NCBI GenBank assembly: GCA_031549905.1
Contig: JAVBPC010000020.1
Coordinates: forward strand, 16,639-80,638
Origin: Avichristensenella sp031549905
Lineage (GTDB): Bacteria; Bacillota; Clostridia; Christensenellales; Aristaeellaceae
Reading direction: 5' to 3'
DNA: 64,000 nt
The notes under the pieces were generated by a model. It did not search any database. It saw only the letters and a list, made by a program, of their open reading frames with translations, and was not told the DNA's origin. Both the position numbers and the translations under genes were made by a program. Positions 43,706 to 51,837 of this stretch are shown in pieces. Position 1 is the stretch's first letter. Each line of letters opens with the position of its first letter.

Positions 43706-45339
43706 TATTCCACCGACAGGATGTAGTTGTACACCGGCTGGCCGCCGCTGTGCATTTCCACATCGCACAGCGAATACTGGCCCTGGAACGAGTCGGCCAG
43801 CGCCTGCGCCTCGTTTTCATCGGTGCCGTCGCCGTAGTACACGGTGATCAGCGAATCCTCATCCGTCACCAGCATTTCCATCAGCTTTTCGGCCACGTCT
43901 ACGGCCGTCTGCTCGCACACGGCGATCTTGCCGTTGTACAGGCCGATGAAGTCCCCGGTGTGGATGGTCAGCTGATCAAACTGCGAATCGCGGATGGCCA
44001 CGGTGATCATGCCGCTTTTGACGCGCTCGGCGGCCTCGGTCATCTGGCGGGCGTTATCATCAGGCGGCAAATCCGGCTGACACGCCACCACGCCCGCCAC
44101 GCCCATCGCTACGTTTTTGGTGGGGATGACGTACGCGGGGCGGCTGGCGATCTGCGCCGCCTGCTGTGCGGCCAGGATCACGTTTGAATTGTTGGGGAAC
44201 ACATAGACGGTTTTCGCGTGCACGCGGTTGATCGCCTCCGCCAGCGCTTCGATGCTGGGGTTCATGGTTTGCCCGCCGTCGACGATCAGGTCCACGCCCA
44301 GATCCTTGAAAATCGCAGAGAAGCCCTCGCCCAGCGACACGGCGACCATGCCGGCCTCTTTGTCGGGCTGCTTGTCCTGCTCCATGCGGCTGCGCTCACG
44401 GCGCTGTTCCACCATGTTTTCGATTTTCAGGTTGATCAACTCGCCCAGCGAAAGAGCAGCCTGCAGCGCCTTGCCAGGGTCGTTGGTGTGCACATGCACC
44501 TTCACCAGCGACAGGTCGCCCACCACCAGCACGCAGTCGCCGATGCGGTTCAGGCGGCGGCGGAAGGTGGCCACGTCATCGTCGGTGATCTGGGGATACA
44601 GGTTCTGGATCAGGAATTCGGTGCAGTATGCATACTTGATCTCACCGATGGCGTCATGATCGTCATCGAAGGATGCCTCGCCGTCGCCGGACATCGTGAC
44701 TGACGCCTGCGGGATTTCTTCGCCCGTCAGCACCGCGTTCATCCCGGCGTAAATCAGCAGCAGGCCGCGCCCGCCGGCATCCACCACACCCGCCTGCTTC
44801 AGCACGGGCAGCATTTCCGGGGTGCGCTTTAGGATGCTTTCACCAGAGGACAGCATCACGCGGAACAGCGCTTCCAGGTCGTCCGGCTGCTTTTTCGCCT
44901 GCGCCTCCGCGTTTTCGGCCACGAACCTGGCAACGGTCAGGATGGTGCCCTCCTTGGGCTTCATCATGGCCTTGTACGCGGTTTCCGCGCCGCTTTTCAG
45001 CGCGCGGGCGAATATGGGGGCCGTGATCTCGGCCTCGCCCTGCACGCCCTTGGCAAACCCGCGAAACAGCTGCGATAAGATAACGCCGGAGTTGCCGCGC
45101 GCGCCGCGCAGCGCGCCCTTGGCAAGCGCCTCGGCAGCTTCATCGGCGCGGATCAGTTCCCGCTGGTTTAGTTCCTTTACGGCCGACATGATCGTCAGGC
45201 TCATGTTTGTGCCGGTATCGCCATCCGGTACGGGGAAGACGTTCAGCGCGTCAACCGCCTCCCGGTTTTGTTCTAGCAGCGCCGCTCCCGCCATCACCAT
45301 TTCGCGCAGGAGCAGGCCGTCCATTTTAGACTGCGCCAA
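43705..45339 (-). CDS. fakA: DAK2 domain fatty acid kinase-like protein (FakA/YloV)
   Basis: A 544-residue FakA/YloV protein: N-terminal DhaL-type kinase domain with 'NVFPVPDGDTGTNMSLTI' and 'LRGARGNSGVILSQLFRGFA', a central domain and a C-terminal DegV-like region ending 'GGQPVYNYILSVE'. FakA phosphorylates fatty acids bound to FakB so that they enter phospholipid synthesis. No fakB/degV gene is adjacent. The order asp23-fakA-recG mirrors yloU-yloV-recG of Bacillus. Confidence 0.95.
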   Translation of the reverse strand: MAQSKMDGLLLREMVMAGAALLEQNREAVDALNVFPVPDGDTGTNMSLTIMSAVKELNQRELIRADEAAEALAKGALRGARGNSGVILSQLFRGFAKGVQGEAEITAPIFARALKSGAETAYKAMMKPKEGTILTVARFVAENAEAQAKKQPDDLEALFRVMLSSGESILKRTPEMLPVLKQAGVVDAGGRGLLLIYAGMNAVLTGEEIPQASVTMSGDGEASFDDDHDAIGEIKYAYCTEFLIQNLYPQITDDDVATFRRRLNRIGDCVLVVGDLSLVKVHVHTNDPGKALQAALSLGELINLKIENMVEQRRERSRMEQDKQPDKEAGMVAVSLGEGFSAIFKDLGVDLIVDGGQTMNPSIEALAEAINRVHAKTVYVFPNNSNVILAAQQAAQIASRPAYVIPTKNVAMGVAGVVACQPDLPPDDNARQMTEAAERVKSGMITVAIRDSQFDQLTIHTGDFIGLYNGKIAVCEQTAVDVAEKLMEMLVTDEDSLITVYYGDGTDENEAQALADSFQGQYSLCDVEMHSGGQPVYNYILSVE

Positions 45340-45376
45340 TAGCGGACGCCTCCTTTGGTGGTATTAGGTTTGCCCG

Positions 45377-45730
45377 TCAGACACGGATTCCTTCCACGGA
45401 AATGCTGACACGGCGCACCTTCACGCCCGCCATGCTCTCCAGCTTGTATTTGACCGTTTCGATGGTGGATTCACACACCGCCACGATCGAGATTCCATAT
45501 TCAACGATGATGAACAGCTCCACATCCAAGCTACCGTCCTCAGCCAGCTTGATCTGAACGCCGCGGGTCAGGTTTTCCCTGCCCAGCCATTCGACAATGC
45601 CGTCCTTGGCGCGCTTGGAGGACATGGCGACGATACCGTAGCATTCCACCGCAGCGTAACCCGCTACGCGCAGCAGCACATCCTCCGTAATGTGAATGGT
45701 GCCTAAATCGTTGATGATTTTGCACTCCAT
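45377..45730 (-). CDS. Asp23/Gls24 family protein (YloU-like)
   Basis: A 117-residue Asp23/Gls24 family protein ('GTIHITEDVLLRVAGYAAVE', 'VELFIIVEYGISIVAVCEST'). Members associate with the membrane in envelope stress. The ATG at 45730 has GGAGGA upstream; an in-frame ATG at 45769 has none. First gene of the asp23-fakA-recG operon. Confidence 0.93.
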   Translation of the reverse strand: MECKIINDLGTIHITEDVLLRVAGYAAVECYGIVAMSSKRAKDGIVEWLGRENLTRGVQIKLAEDGSLDVELFIIVEYGISIVAVCESTIETVKYKLESMAGVKVRRVSISVEGIRV

Positions 45731-45790
45731 AGGGTTGTCCTCCTTCGGGAAATGGGCAACATGAACCATAGGCCCAATCGCCCTTATACT

Positions 45791-45819
45791 ATTATACGTC
45801 TTTTTTGGATTTGATGCAA
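45791..45819 (-). promoter_or_regulatory. sigma-A promoter of asp23-fakA-recG
   Basis: Minus strand: TTGCAT at 45819-45814, 17-base spacer, TATAAT at 45796-45791. Confidence 0.85.
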
Positions 45820-45870
45820 CTGGAGCGGTTTTGACGCAACATTAAATGAATGAAGCATGCAGTTTGCCTA

Positions 45871-45899
45871 TTGACAAATGTGCACGACGGTTGTAGAAT
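45871..45899 (+). promoter_or_regulatory. sigma-A promoter of the M56-DUF3048 gene
   Basis: TTGACA at 45871-45876, 17-base spacer, TAGAAT at 45894-45899. The transcript would start near 45906. Confidence 0.85.
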
Positions 45900-45928
45900 G
45901 AATACATCGTACGACATATGTAGAATGA
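45884..45928 (+). promoter_or_regulatory. two BlaI/MecI/CopY-type operator sites
   Basis: An 18-base direct repeat, ACGACGGTTGTAGAATGA (45884-45901) and ACGACATATGTAGAATGA (45911-45928), 15 of 18 identical. The second holds GACATATGTA, an exact KACANNTGTA box as bound by BlaI/MecI/CopY repressors; the first holds GACGGTTGTA, one mismatch. One overlaps the -10 box, the other lies just after the predicted start, so a bound repressor would block transcription. Confidence 0.65.
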
Positions 45929-45961
45929 TGCGCATGGACGAAGCACCGAGGGGGGAAACCA

Positions 45962-48160
45962 ATGACACCGTTTGGCCGTATTCTGCAAAGCATCGCACTG
46001 ATGACCGCGCTGTCGCTGCTATGGCTGTGCCTGCGGGCACGCGCTGGGCAGCGGGTGAATGTGCGCGCCAGATATGCCGTGGGGCTCATCCTGATGGTGG
46101 GTTTGCTGGTGCCCATACGGCCGGTGTTGTCCATCTTACCCGCGCAGCAGGCGGCGGTGGGGCAGGTATCCATGGTACCGGATACGGCGCGGGTGGAGGC
46201 TGCCAATGTTGCCGATGCGCAGGCTGCGGACAATGAAAGCTTATCCGCTGCAAAAACGCCCGTCGCGGGGGCGTTTGCTAAGCAGAGTATTGCTCTGATG
46301 CTGCCGCCGGAGGACCTGGTTGCCGCGCCCTCCGATAGATCCTCATCTTCCGTATTTGCCAGGATTATCGCTGAACTGGATTTTGCCCGCGTTGCCGGAA
46401 TCGTTTGGGTCGCCGGCGCGCTGGTGGCGCTTTGCGTACAGGTTGTGCGGCATGTACGCTTTTGCCGTCTGATGCGCAGGCATTGCGAAAGGCCCATGCC
46501 GCATGAAGTACAGATGCTGGCCGAGGAATGTCAGAACCTTAGCATACACCGCGCGCCCAGGCTTTGTCGGTGCGATTTGGCACCCGCCCCCATGCTGTCC
46601 GGGCTGATCCGGCCAGTCGTCACGCTGCCCGGGCAAGCGCTGGCGGACGCGGAAACCCGCCTGGTGTTGCGGCATGAGCTTGTGCACCTGCGCCGCCGCG
46701 ACCTTTGGGGCAAGGCGCTGGTGCTGCTCACCTCTATCGTGCATTGGTATAACCCGGCCGTATATGTTCTGGCAAAAACCATTGACGCCGACTGCGAGAT
46801 GGCGTGCGATCAGGCCGCCCTTTCCGGCGCGGACGCTGGCCAGCGCACGCGGTACGGCCATTTGCTGCTTGCGGCGGCATTTGGGCAGGGCCTGTGCCCG
46901 CCGCTTTCCACGGGACTGACACAAGGAGGTGTCCATATGAAAAAGAGAATCGTTTCGCTGCTGGACCCGCGCCCCGGGCGCGCTGGCGGCGTGCTCATTG
47001 CGCTGGCGCTGGTGCTGACGTTTGTTTGCGGGATCGCGCTGGCGCAGGAGGCCGGGCTGGTTTCGCCCACGACGGGGCTGCCGACGGAAAAGGAGGAGTA
47101 CCGGCCGGTTATGGTGGGGATTATGGGGGAGAGACGGGATACGTCGACATATTCGGATAAGGATGGAAACGTAACTATACCCCCGCATGTCATCAGGAGT
47201 CGCCCCCGGGGACTGCTGGCGGCCGATATTGTGTATGAAGTGCCTTCCGGAGTGGAGGGGCACACGAACTTTGTGGCAATCTATAACGACACGCACACGG
47301 ACGCCGCCAATAAGGTAGATTACTTCCAGCCTGTCCATGTATTGCTGCAAGGCCAATGGGGTTGCCCGTTCGTGGCGCAAATTGAGGATGTTTTTGGGAA
47401 TGAAGACACAGTTCCCATGAACCCTGAGCTCATCCCACCCCAAATGAACTATCTGTATGATTTGAAAATGCTGTACGGAAGAAAAGACATGGCAAAGGAG
47501 CTAACGACAGGTAACGGAGACGTCTTTTATGTGAAAGGCTTGGTGGATCATTTCTGGCCAACCGATGAAAGCACCGGAGAGGCCGCTGAGTGCACCCCGC
47601 CCGCATGGCGCTTTTCAGATAAGCCGTCAAAAGGCGAAACGGAAGCGGTTTCCATCCGCATTCCGTATGATCCCTATCCGGATGATGCGGAGTATGACAT
47701 AAGGTTCAGTTATGTGTTGACCTATGTGTATCAGTCGGAAACGCGCCAGTACGAACGCTTTCACAATGACTTGCCACACTTGGATGGGCGCGCGAACAAA
47801 CAGCTTGCGGCAACCAATGTCATTTTGCAGTACTGTGATATAACGCAATCCAATGTGCGCTATTACGACCTGAATTATGAAAGCCATAACAGACAGCAGT
47901 TTAGTGTGGCGATTGCCCCCGAACCCACCCTAGACCAAGCCTCCGGCACAATGGTCGCCTTCATAGACGGCCGCGCGACCCACGGCACCTGGCGCTTCAA
48001 TGAGGCCACCGGCCAAACCGAATACCTGGATGCCAAGGGAAGCCCCATCACCTTGCTGCCCGGCAAAACGTTCATCCACATACTGGATACGGCCCTTACC
48101 ACCACCTATGAGGATGCGGCGGGCCAGACACACGAAATCATCGGGGAAGTTTTCCAATAA
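45962..48160 (+). CDS. BlaR1-like M56 metalloprotease fused to a DUF3048 (YerB-like) domain
   Basis: A 732-residue membrane protein. Residues 1-320 form a BlaR1/MecR1-type M56 protease: helices near 8-24, 40-58, 143-162 and 250-270, zinc motif H238-E-L-V-H242, third ligand E279 in 'DADCEMACDQAAL'. A last helix at about 337-356 leads to an outer domain (375-730) of the DUF3048/YerB family: 'SPTTGLPTEKEEYRPVMVGI', 'RPRGLLAADIVYEVPSG', and the C-terminal 'GTWRFNEATGQTEYLDAKG' with 'LLPGKTFIHIL'. In BlaR1 this place is taken by a penicillin-binding sensor. Upstream BlaI-type boxes fit a BlaR1/BlaI-like circuit, but no blaI is adjacent. A perfect AAGGAGGT six bases before internal Met326 could start a separate product. 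Confidence 0.88.
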   Translation: MTPFGRILQSIALMTALSLLWLCLRARAGQRVNVRARYAVGLILMVGLLVPIRPVLSILPAQQAAVGQVSMVPDTARVEAANVADAQAADNESLSAAKTPVAGAFAKQSIALMLPPEDLVAAPSDRSSSSVFARIIAELDFARVAGIVWVAGALVALCVQVVRHVRFCRLMRRHCERPMPHEVQMLAEECQNLSIHRAPRLCRCDLAPAPMLSGLIRPVVTLPGQALADAETRLVLRHELVHLRRRDLWGKALVLLTSIVHWYNPAVYVLAKTIDADCEMACDQAALSGADAGQRTRYGHLLLAAAFGQGLCPPLSTGLTQGGVHMKKRIVSLLDPRPGRAGGVLIALALVLTFVCGIALAQEAGLVSPTTGLPTEKEEYRPVMVGIMGERRDTSTYSDKDGNVTIPPHVIRSRPRGLLAADIVYEVPSGVEGHTNFVAIYNDTHTDAANKVDYFQPVHVLLQGQWGCPFVAQIEDVFGNEDTVPMNPELIPPQMNYLYDLKMLYGRKDMAKELTTGNGDVFYVKGLVDHFWPTDESTGEAAECTPPAWRFSDKPSKGETEAVSIRIPYDPYPDDAEYDIRFSYVLTYVYQSETRQYERFHNDLPHLDGRANKQLAATNVILQYCDITQSNVRYYDLNYESHNRQQFSVAIAPEPTLDQASGTMVAFIDGRATHGTWRFNEATGQTEYLDAKGSPITLLPGKTFIHILDTALTTTYEDAAGQTHEIIGEVFQ

Positions 48161-48177
48161 TCATAATGCTCCTTCCG

Positions 48178-48216
48178 CCTGCCGCGCCGGAACAATTCCG
48201 GTTCGGCAGGTTTTTT
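48178..48216 (+). terminator. rho-independent terminator
   Basis: CCTGCCG and CCGGAA pair with TTCCGG and CGGCAGG around a small internal loop, followed by TTTTTT, 17 bases after the M56-DUF3048 stop. Confidence 0.93.
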
Positions 48217-48278
48217 GCTGTCCAAAGTCGAACAAAATGAAAGCCAACCATCAACAAACAGTACGGGAGGATAATAAA

Positions 48279-49259
48279 GTGCTAGGCGTTGCGATGATCA
48301 GCAAATGGCATGTGCATGCGGAAGGATATGCCAGGGATATACAGCAGTCCGGCGACGCGCGGGTGGCGTGCGTATGGGATGAGGACGCCGCGCGCGGCAA
48401 GGCATGGGCGGAAAGCCTTGGCGTGCCGTTTGAGGCATCATACGATGCGGTGCTTCAGCGCCCCGATGTGGATGCGGTGCTCATTGATGCGCCGACCAAC
48501 GCGCATAAACAGCTGATGGTGCAGGCTGCCCGCGCGGGCAAGCACATCTTCACGGAGAAGTGCATGTGCCTGACCACCGCCGACTGCGATGAAGTCATCG
48601 CCGCGGTGGAAAAGGCGGGCGTCGTGTTCACCATTTCATTCCCGCAGCGGTGTTTTGCGCGGAACCTGCTGGCCGGGCAGTGCATAGCGGATGGGTTGCT
48701 CGGCGATGTGACGGTGCTGCGCATCCGTAACGCGCATGACGGCGCGCTGGCCGGGTGGCTGCCTAACTATTGGTATGACCCCGAAACCACCGGCGGCGGT
48801 GCGATGATGGACCTTGGCGCGCACCCGATGTACCTGGCAAGCTGGCTGCTGGGCCGTCCGGCGGCGATCCAATCGCAGTTTACGAACATGACAGGCCGCG
48901 CGGTGGATGACAACGCCGTCAGCCTGCTGTCCTACGCAAACGGCGCGGTGGTCATCAGCGAAACAAGCCTTGTTTCGCCCATGACGCCTACAATTCTGGA
49001 AGTGTACGGTACCAAGGGTGTGCTGCTGATGGAAGGGGATGCGGTGCGCCTGCAAACATCCGCGCTGAAGGCGGACGCGCCCGGCGGCTGGATTACCCCG
49101 AAGCTGCCGCAAAATCTGCCCATGCCGCTGCGCCAGTGGATCGACTCCATCACCAAGGGCGCGCCGGTGCGGTTCGGCCTTGCCGAAGGCCGCGCGCTGA
49201 CGGAGATCATGGAGGCCGCATACATCGCCAGCCGCGAAAAGCGGACGGTTACGTTATAA
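48279..49259 (+). CDS. Gfo/Idh/MocA family oxidoreductase
   Basis: A 326-residue NAD(P)-dependent sugar-type dehydrogenase. The Rossmann part includes 'DAVLIDAPTNAHKQLMVQAA' and the Glu-Lys of 'HIFTEKCMCL' (EKP position); the C-terminal domain has the catalytic Asp/His in 'GGGAMMDLGAHPMYLASWL'. The GTG at 48279 follows GGGAGG by eight bases; reading frames further upstream cross the terminator. Substrate unknown, presumably a sugar or inositol. Monocistronic, ending two bases from a convergent gene. Confidence 0.9.
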   Translation: MLGVAMISKWHVHAEGYARDIQQSGDARVACVWDEDAARGKAWAESLGVPFEASYDAVLQRPDVDAVLIDAPTNAHKQLMVQAARAGKHIFTEKCMCLTTADCDEVIAAVEKAGVVFTISFPQRCFARNLLAGQCIADGLLGDVTVLRIRNAHDGALAGWLPNYWYDPETTGGGAMMDLGAHPMYLASWLLGRPAAIQSQFTNMTGRAVDDNAVSLLSYANGAVVISETSLVSPMTPTILEVYGTKGVLLMEGDAVRLQTSALKADAPGGWITPKLPQNLPMPLRQWIDSITKGAPVRFGLAEGRALTEIMEAAYIASREKRTVTL

Positions 49260-49261
49260 GG

Positions 49262-49846
49262 CTATAGCGTTTTGCGCACCGCGGTGTACCGCTCCGCTTC
49301 CTTATGGGGTTCAAAACCCTGCGCACGGTACATTGCTGCGTGGCCGTGGTAATTCACATAGCAATCCGCATCTTCTTTGACAGGATATGCCTCGATGTAC
49401 GCGTATCCGGCGGCTTTGGCATCGGCCTGCACGCGCTGCAGCATCGCCCTGGCGACGCCCTGCCGGCGGTACGACTCGGCCACGATGAAGCACACGATGG
49501 CAAGCGTCCTGTCGCCGTCCGGGTCGGGCCACACGGCGTCATCCGCGTGCAGGCGGCGGAATGAACCCTTCGGCCCGGCGTTGCACCAGCCGATCACCTT
49601 GCCCGCGTCATCATCATAGGCAAGGTAGCCGGTCAAAGTGCCCTCTTCGATCAGCCGCGCGGCCATACCGCGCAGGAACTGTTTGGTGACCTGCTGCTCC
49701 ATTTCCTTTTCCATAGCGGTATCCATGTGGTAAAATGTGCAGTAGCACCACGACCAATCCTGATGATCCAGGAAAGCATCCCTGTCAAAGAAGGCAAAGT
49801 AGTCCCCCGTGCGCTCCTTTGTGAGCGGGTGAATGGATAGTTTCAT
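49262..49846 (-). CDS. GNAT family acetyltransferase
   Basis: A 194-residue GNAT enzyme with acetyl-CoA-binding 'VAESYRRQGVARAMLQRVQ' and the terminal 'YVNYHGHAAMYRAQGFEPHK' segment. Substrate unknown. GGGAGGG lies before the ATG at 49846. Its promoter region is shared with the divergent RNA methyltransferase gene in a 64-base gap. Confidence 0.9.
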   Translation of the reverse strand: MKLSIHPLTKERTGDYFAFFDRDAFLDHQDWSWCYCTFYHMDTAMEKEMEQQVTKQFLRGMAARLIEEGTLTGYLAYDDDAGKVIGWCNAGPKGSFRRLHADDAVWPDPDGDRTLAIVCFIVAESYRRQGVARAMLQRVQADAKAAGYAYIEAYPVKEDADCYVNYHGHAAMYRAQGFEPHKEAERYTAVRKTL

Positions 49847-49910
49847 GCGCGCCCTCCCTTTTTGCTGATAGTGTAAGCGGAAGGGCGCGTTTTCGCAAGG
49901 AGGTTTTTCA

Positions 49911-51029
49911 TTGTACGAATGGATGGCGACCGCGCCGTTCGGGCTGGAGGGCATCGTCCGCGATGAGCTGACGGCGCTTGGCATGCAGGATGTGCGCGCG
50001 GGGCTTGGCGGGGCGCGTTTTACCGGCAACGCGGAGGACGCATTCCGCGCGAACCTGTGGCTGCGCGCGGCGGACAGGGTGCAGCTGATCATTGGGCAGT
50101 TTGAAGCGAAAACATTCGATCAGCTGTTTGAAGGCGTGAAAGCCCTGCCGTGGGAGAATTTCATCGCAAGGGACGCTGCCTTTCCTGTGTCCGGCAACTG
50201 CGCGAGGTCTACGCTGATGAGCGTCAGCGATTGCCAGTCGATCACGAAAAAGGCGATTGTGGAGCGGCTGCGGGCACGGCACAAGGTGCAGATGCTGCCG
50301 GAAACGAAGGAGTCCTACCCCGTGCAGGTGGCGCTGCACCAGGATACCGCGACGCTGACGCTGGATACATCCGGGCCGGGGCTGTCCCGTAGGGGGTACC
50401 GCACCTGGAACGGCGAAGCCCCGTTGCGCGAAACGCTGGCGGCGTCGCTGCTGATGCTGTCGCCGTGGCGGCCCGGGCTGCCGCTGTATGACCCGCTGTG
50501 TGGCACAGGCACCATCCTTGCGGAAGCCGCATTCATCGCGGCAAACCGCGCGCCGGGCATGAACCGCGCGTTTGCGTGCGAGGATTGGCGCTGGATGCCG
50601 AAACAGGCGCTGGAAACCCTGCGCGCGGAAGCGAAAGCTGCCGTGCGGCTGGATAGCGTGCAGGACATCCGCGGCTCGGATATCGATCCGGAGGCGATCA
50701 AGCTGGCCGGGCGGCATCTTGTGCAGGCGGGGCTTTCGGGCAAGATACTGCTTGCGCAAAAGGATGTCGCGCAGCTTTCACTGGATGCCGGCAAGGGCGT
50801 CATCCTGACCAACCCGCCGTACGGAGAGCGCCTTTCCGACCGCAAGGGCTGTGAAGCGATCGCGCGGCAGCTGCGCCGCCTGCAGGATGAAACGGGCCGG
50901 GTGGTGTGCGTGATCACGGCATTCCGCGAGTTCGAAAAGGCGTACGGCAGGCGCGCGGACAAGCGCAGGCGGCTGTATAACGGGCGCCTGGAGTGCGAAT
51001 TTATGACTTTTTATCCGGTGCAGAGATAA
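49911..51029 (+). CDS. THUMP-domain class I RNA methyltransferase (RlmL/YpsC-like)
   Basis: A 372-residue SAM-dependent methyltransferase that probably makes N2-methylguanosine in 23S rRNA. The N-terminal ferredoxin-like/THUMP part is at 1-155; the methyltransferase domain has 'DPLCGTGTILAEAAFIAANR', 'IRGSDIDPEAIKLA' and the catalytic 'NPPYGERL'. The start is TTG at 49911, seven bases after AAGGAGG; no ATG fits. Length is usual for the Gram-positive form, which lacks the second domain of E. coli RlmKL. Confidence 0.93.
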   Translation: MYEWMATAPFGLEGIVRDELTALGMQDVRAGLGGARFTGNAEDAFRANLWLRAADRVQLIIGQFEAKTFDQLFEGVKALPWENFIARDAAFPVSGNCARSTLMSVSDCQSITKKAIVERLRARHKVQMLPETKESYPVQVALHQDTATLTLDTSGPGLSRRGYRTWNGEAPLRETLAASLLMLSPWRPGLPLYDPLCGTGTILAEAAFIAANRAPGMNRAFACEDWRWMPKQALETLRAEAKAAVRLDSVQDIRGSDIDPEAIKLAGRHLVQAGLSGKILLAQKDVAQLSLDAGKGVILTNPPYGERLSDRKGCEAIARQLRRLQDETGRVVCVITAFREFEKAYGRRADKRRRLYNGRLECEFMTFYPVQR

Positions 51030-51065
51030 TACGCCCGCCATCCGCTTTTATTTTTCGGCAAAATC

Positions 51066-51074
51066 TGGTATACT
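51066..51074 (+). promoter_or_regulatory. extended -10 promoter for the NifU-like/GGGtGRT pair
   Basis: TGG followed by TATACT at 51069-51074; the -35 region is only T-rich. Confidence 0.55.
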
Positions 51075-51129
51075 AAGGGATGGGGAAGCAATAGGAGCAC
51101 GGAGAGGACAAGAATAGGGGGAATTAGGC

Positions 51130-51822
51130 ATGCAGTATAGCAGAGAAGTCGAAGAAATGGTCTGCGTGGCGAAGGGCTGCAACCACGGCCCCGCGCCCAT
51201 CCCGGAGGAGGGCCGCTGGGTCGCCGCCAAACAGATCACCGATATTTCAGGCCTCACGCACGGCGTGGGCTGGTGCGCGCCGCAACAGGGCGCGTGCAAA
51301 CTGACCCTGAACGTCAAGGGCGGCATCATCCAGGAGGCGCTGGTGGAGACCATCGGCTGCTCCGGCAAGACGCACTCCGCCGCGATGGCGGGCGAAATTC
51401 TGCCCGGCAAAACGCTGCTGGAAGCGCTGAACACCGACCTTGTGTGCGACGCGATCAACACCGCGATGCGCGAGCTGTTCCTGCAGATCGCCTACGGCCG
51501 CACGCAGAGCGCGTTTTCAGAGGACGGCCTGCCCATCGGCGCAGGCCTGGAAGACCTGGGCAAGGGCCTGCGTTCGCAGATCGGTACCATGTACGGCACG
51601 CTCGAAAAGGGCCCCCGCTTCCTCGAAATGGCGGAAGGCTATGTGCTGAACATCGCGCTGGATGAAGGCAACGAGATCATCGGCTACCGCTTCGTCAACC
51701 TTGGTAAGATGATGGATGCCATCAAGAAGGGCGCGAGCCCCAACGAGGCGTTTGAAAAGAACATTGGCACCTATGGCCGCTACAACGAGGCCGCCCGGGT
51801 CATCGACCCGCGCCATAGCTAA
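51130..51822 (+). CDS. NifU/IscU-like iron-sulfur scaffold family protein
   Basis: A 230-residue cytosolic protein whose middle resembles the IscU/NifU N-terminal fold: C49 and C56 in 'GWCAPQQGACKL', C77 in 'ETIGCSGKTHSAAMAGEIL' (compare the GC-x-A-x-x-A motif of IscU) and C106 in 'DLVCDAINTAM'. C12 and C17 add a further pair. The extra 100-residue C-terminal part is not found in IscU. Sixteen bases after its stop comes the GGGtGRT gene, a pairing seen across Clostridia. It could hold or sense an Fe-S cluster; the function is not established. GGGGG lies before the ATG. Confidence 0.8.
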   Translation: MQYSREVEEMVCVAKGCNHGPAPIPEEGRWVAAKQITDISGLTHGVGWCAPQQGACKLTLNVKGGIIQEALVETIGCSGKTHSAAMAGEILPGKTLLEALNTDLVCDAINTAMRELFLQIAYGRTQSAFSEDGLPIGAGLEDLGKGLRSQIGTMYGTLEKGPRFLEMAEGYVLNIALDEGNEIIGYRFVNLGKMMDAIKKGASPNEAFEKNIGTYGRYNEAARVIDPRHS

Positions 51823-51837
51823 GGAGGGCATTGAAGA

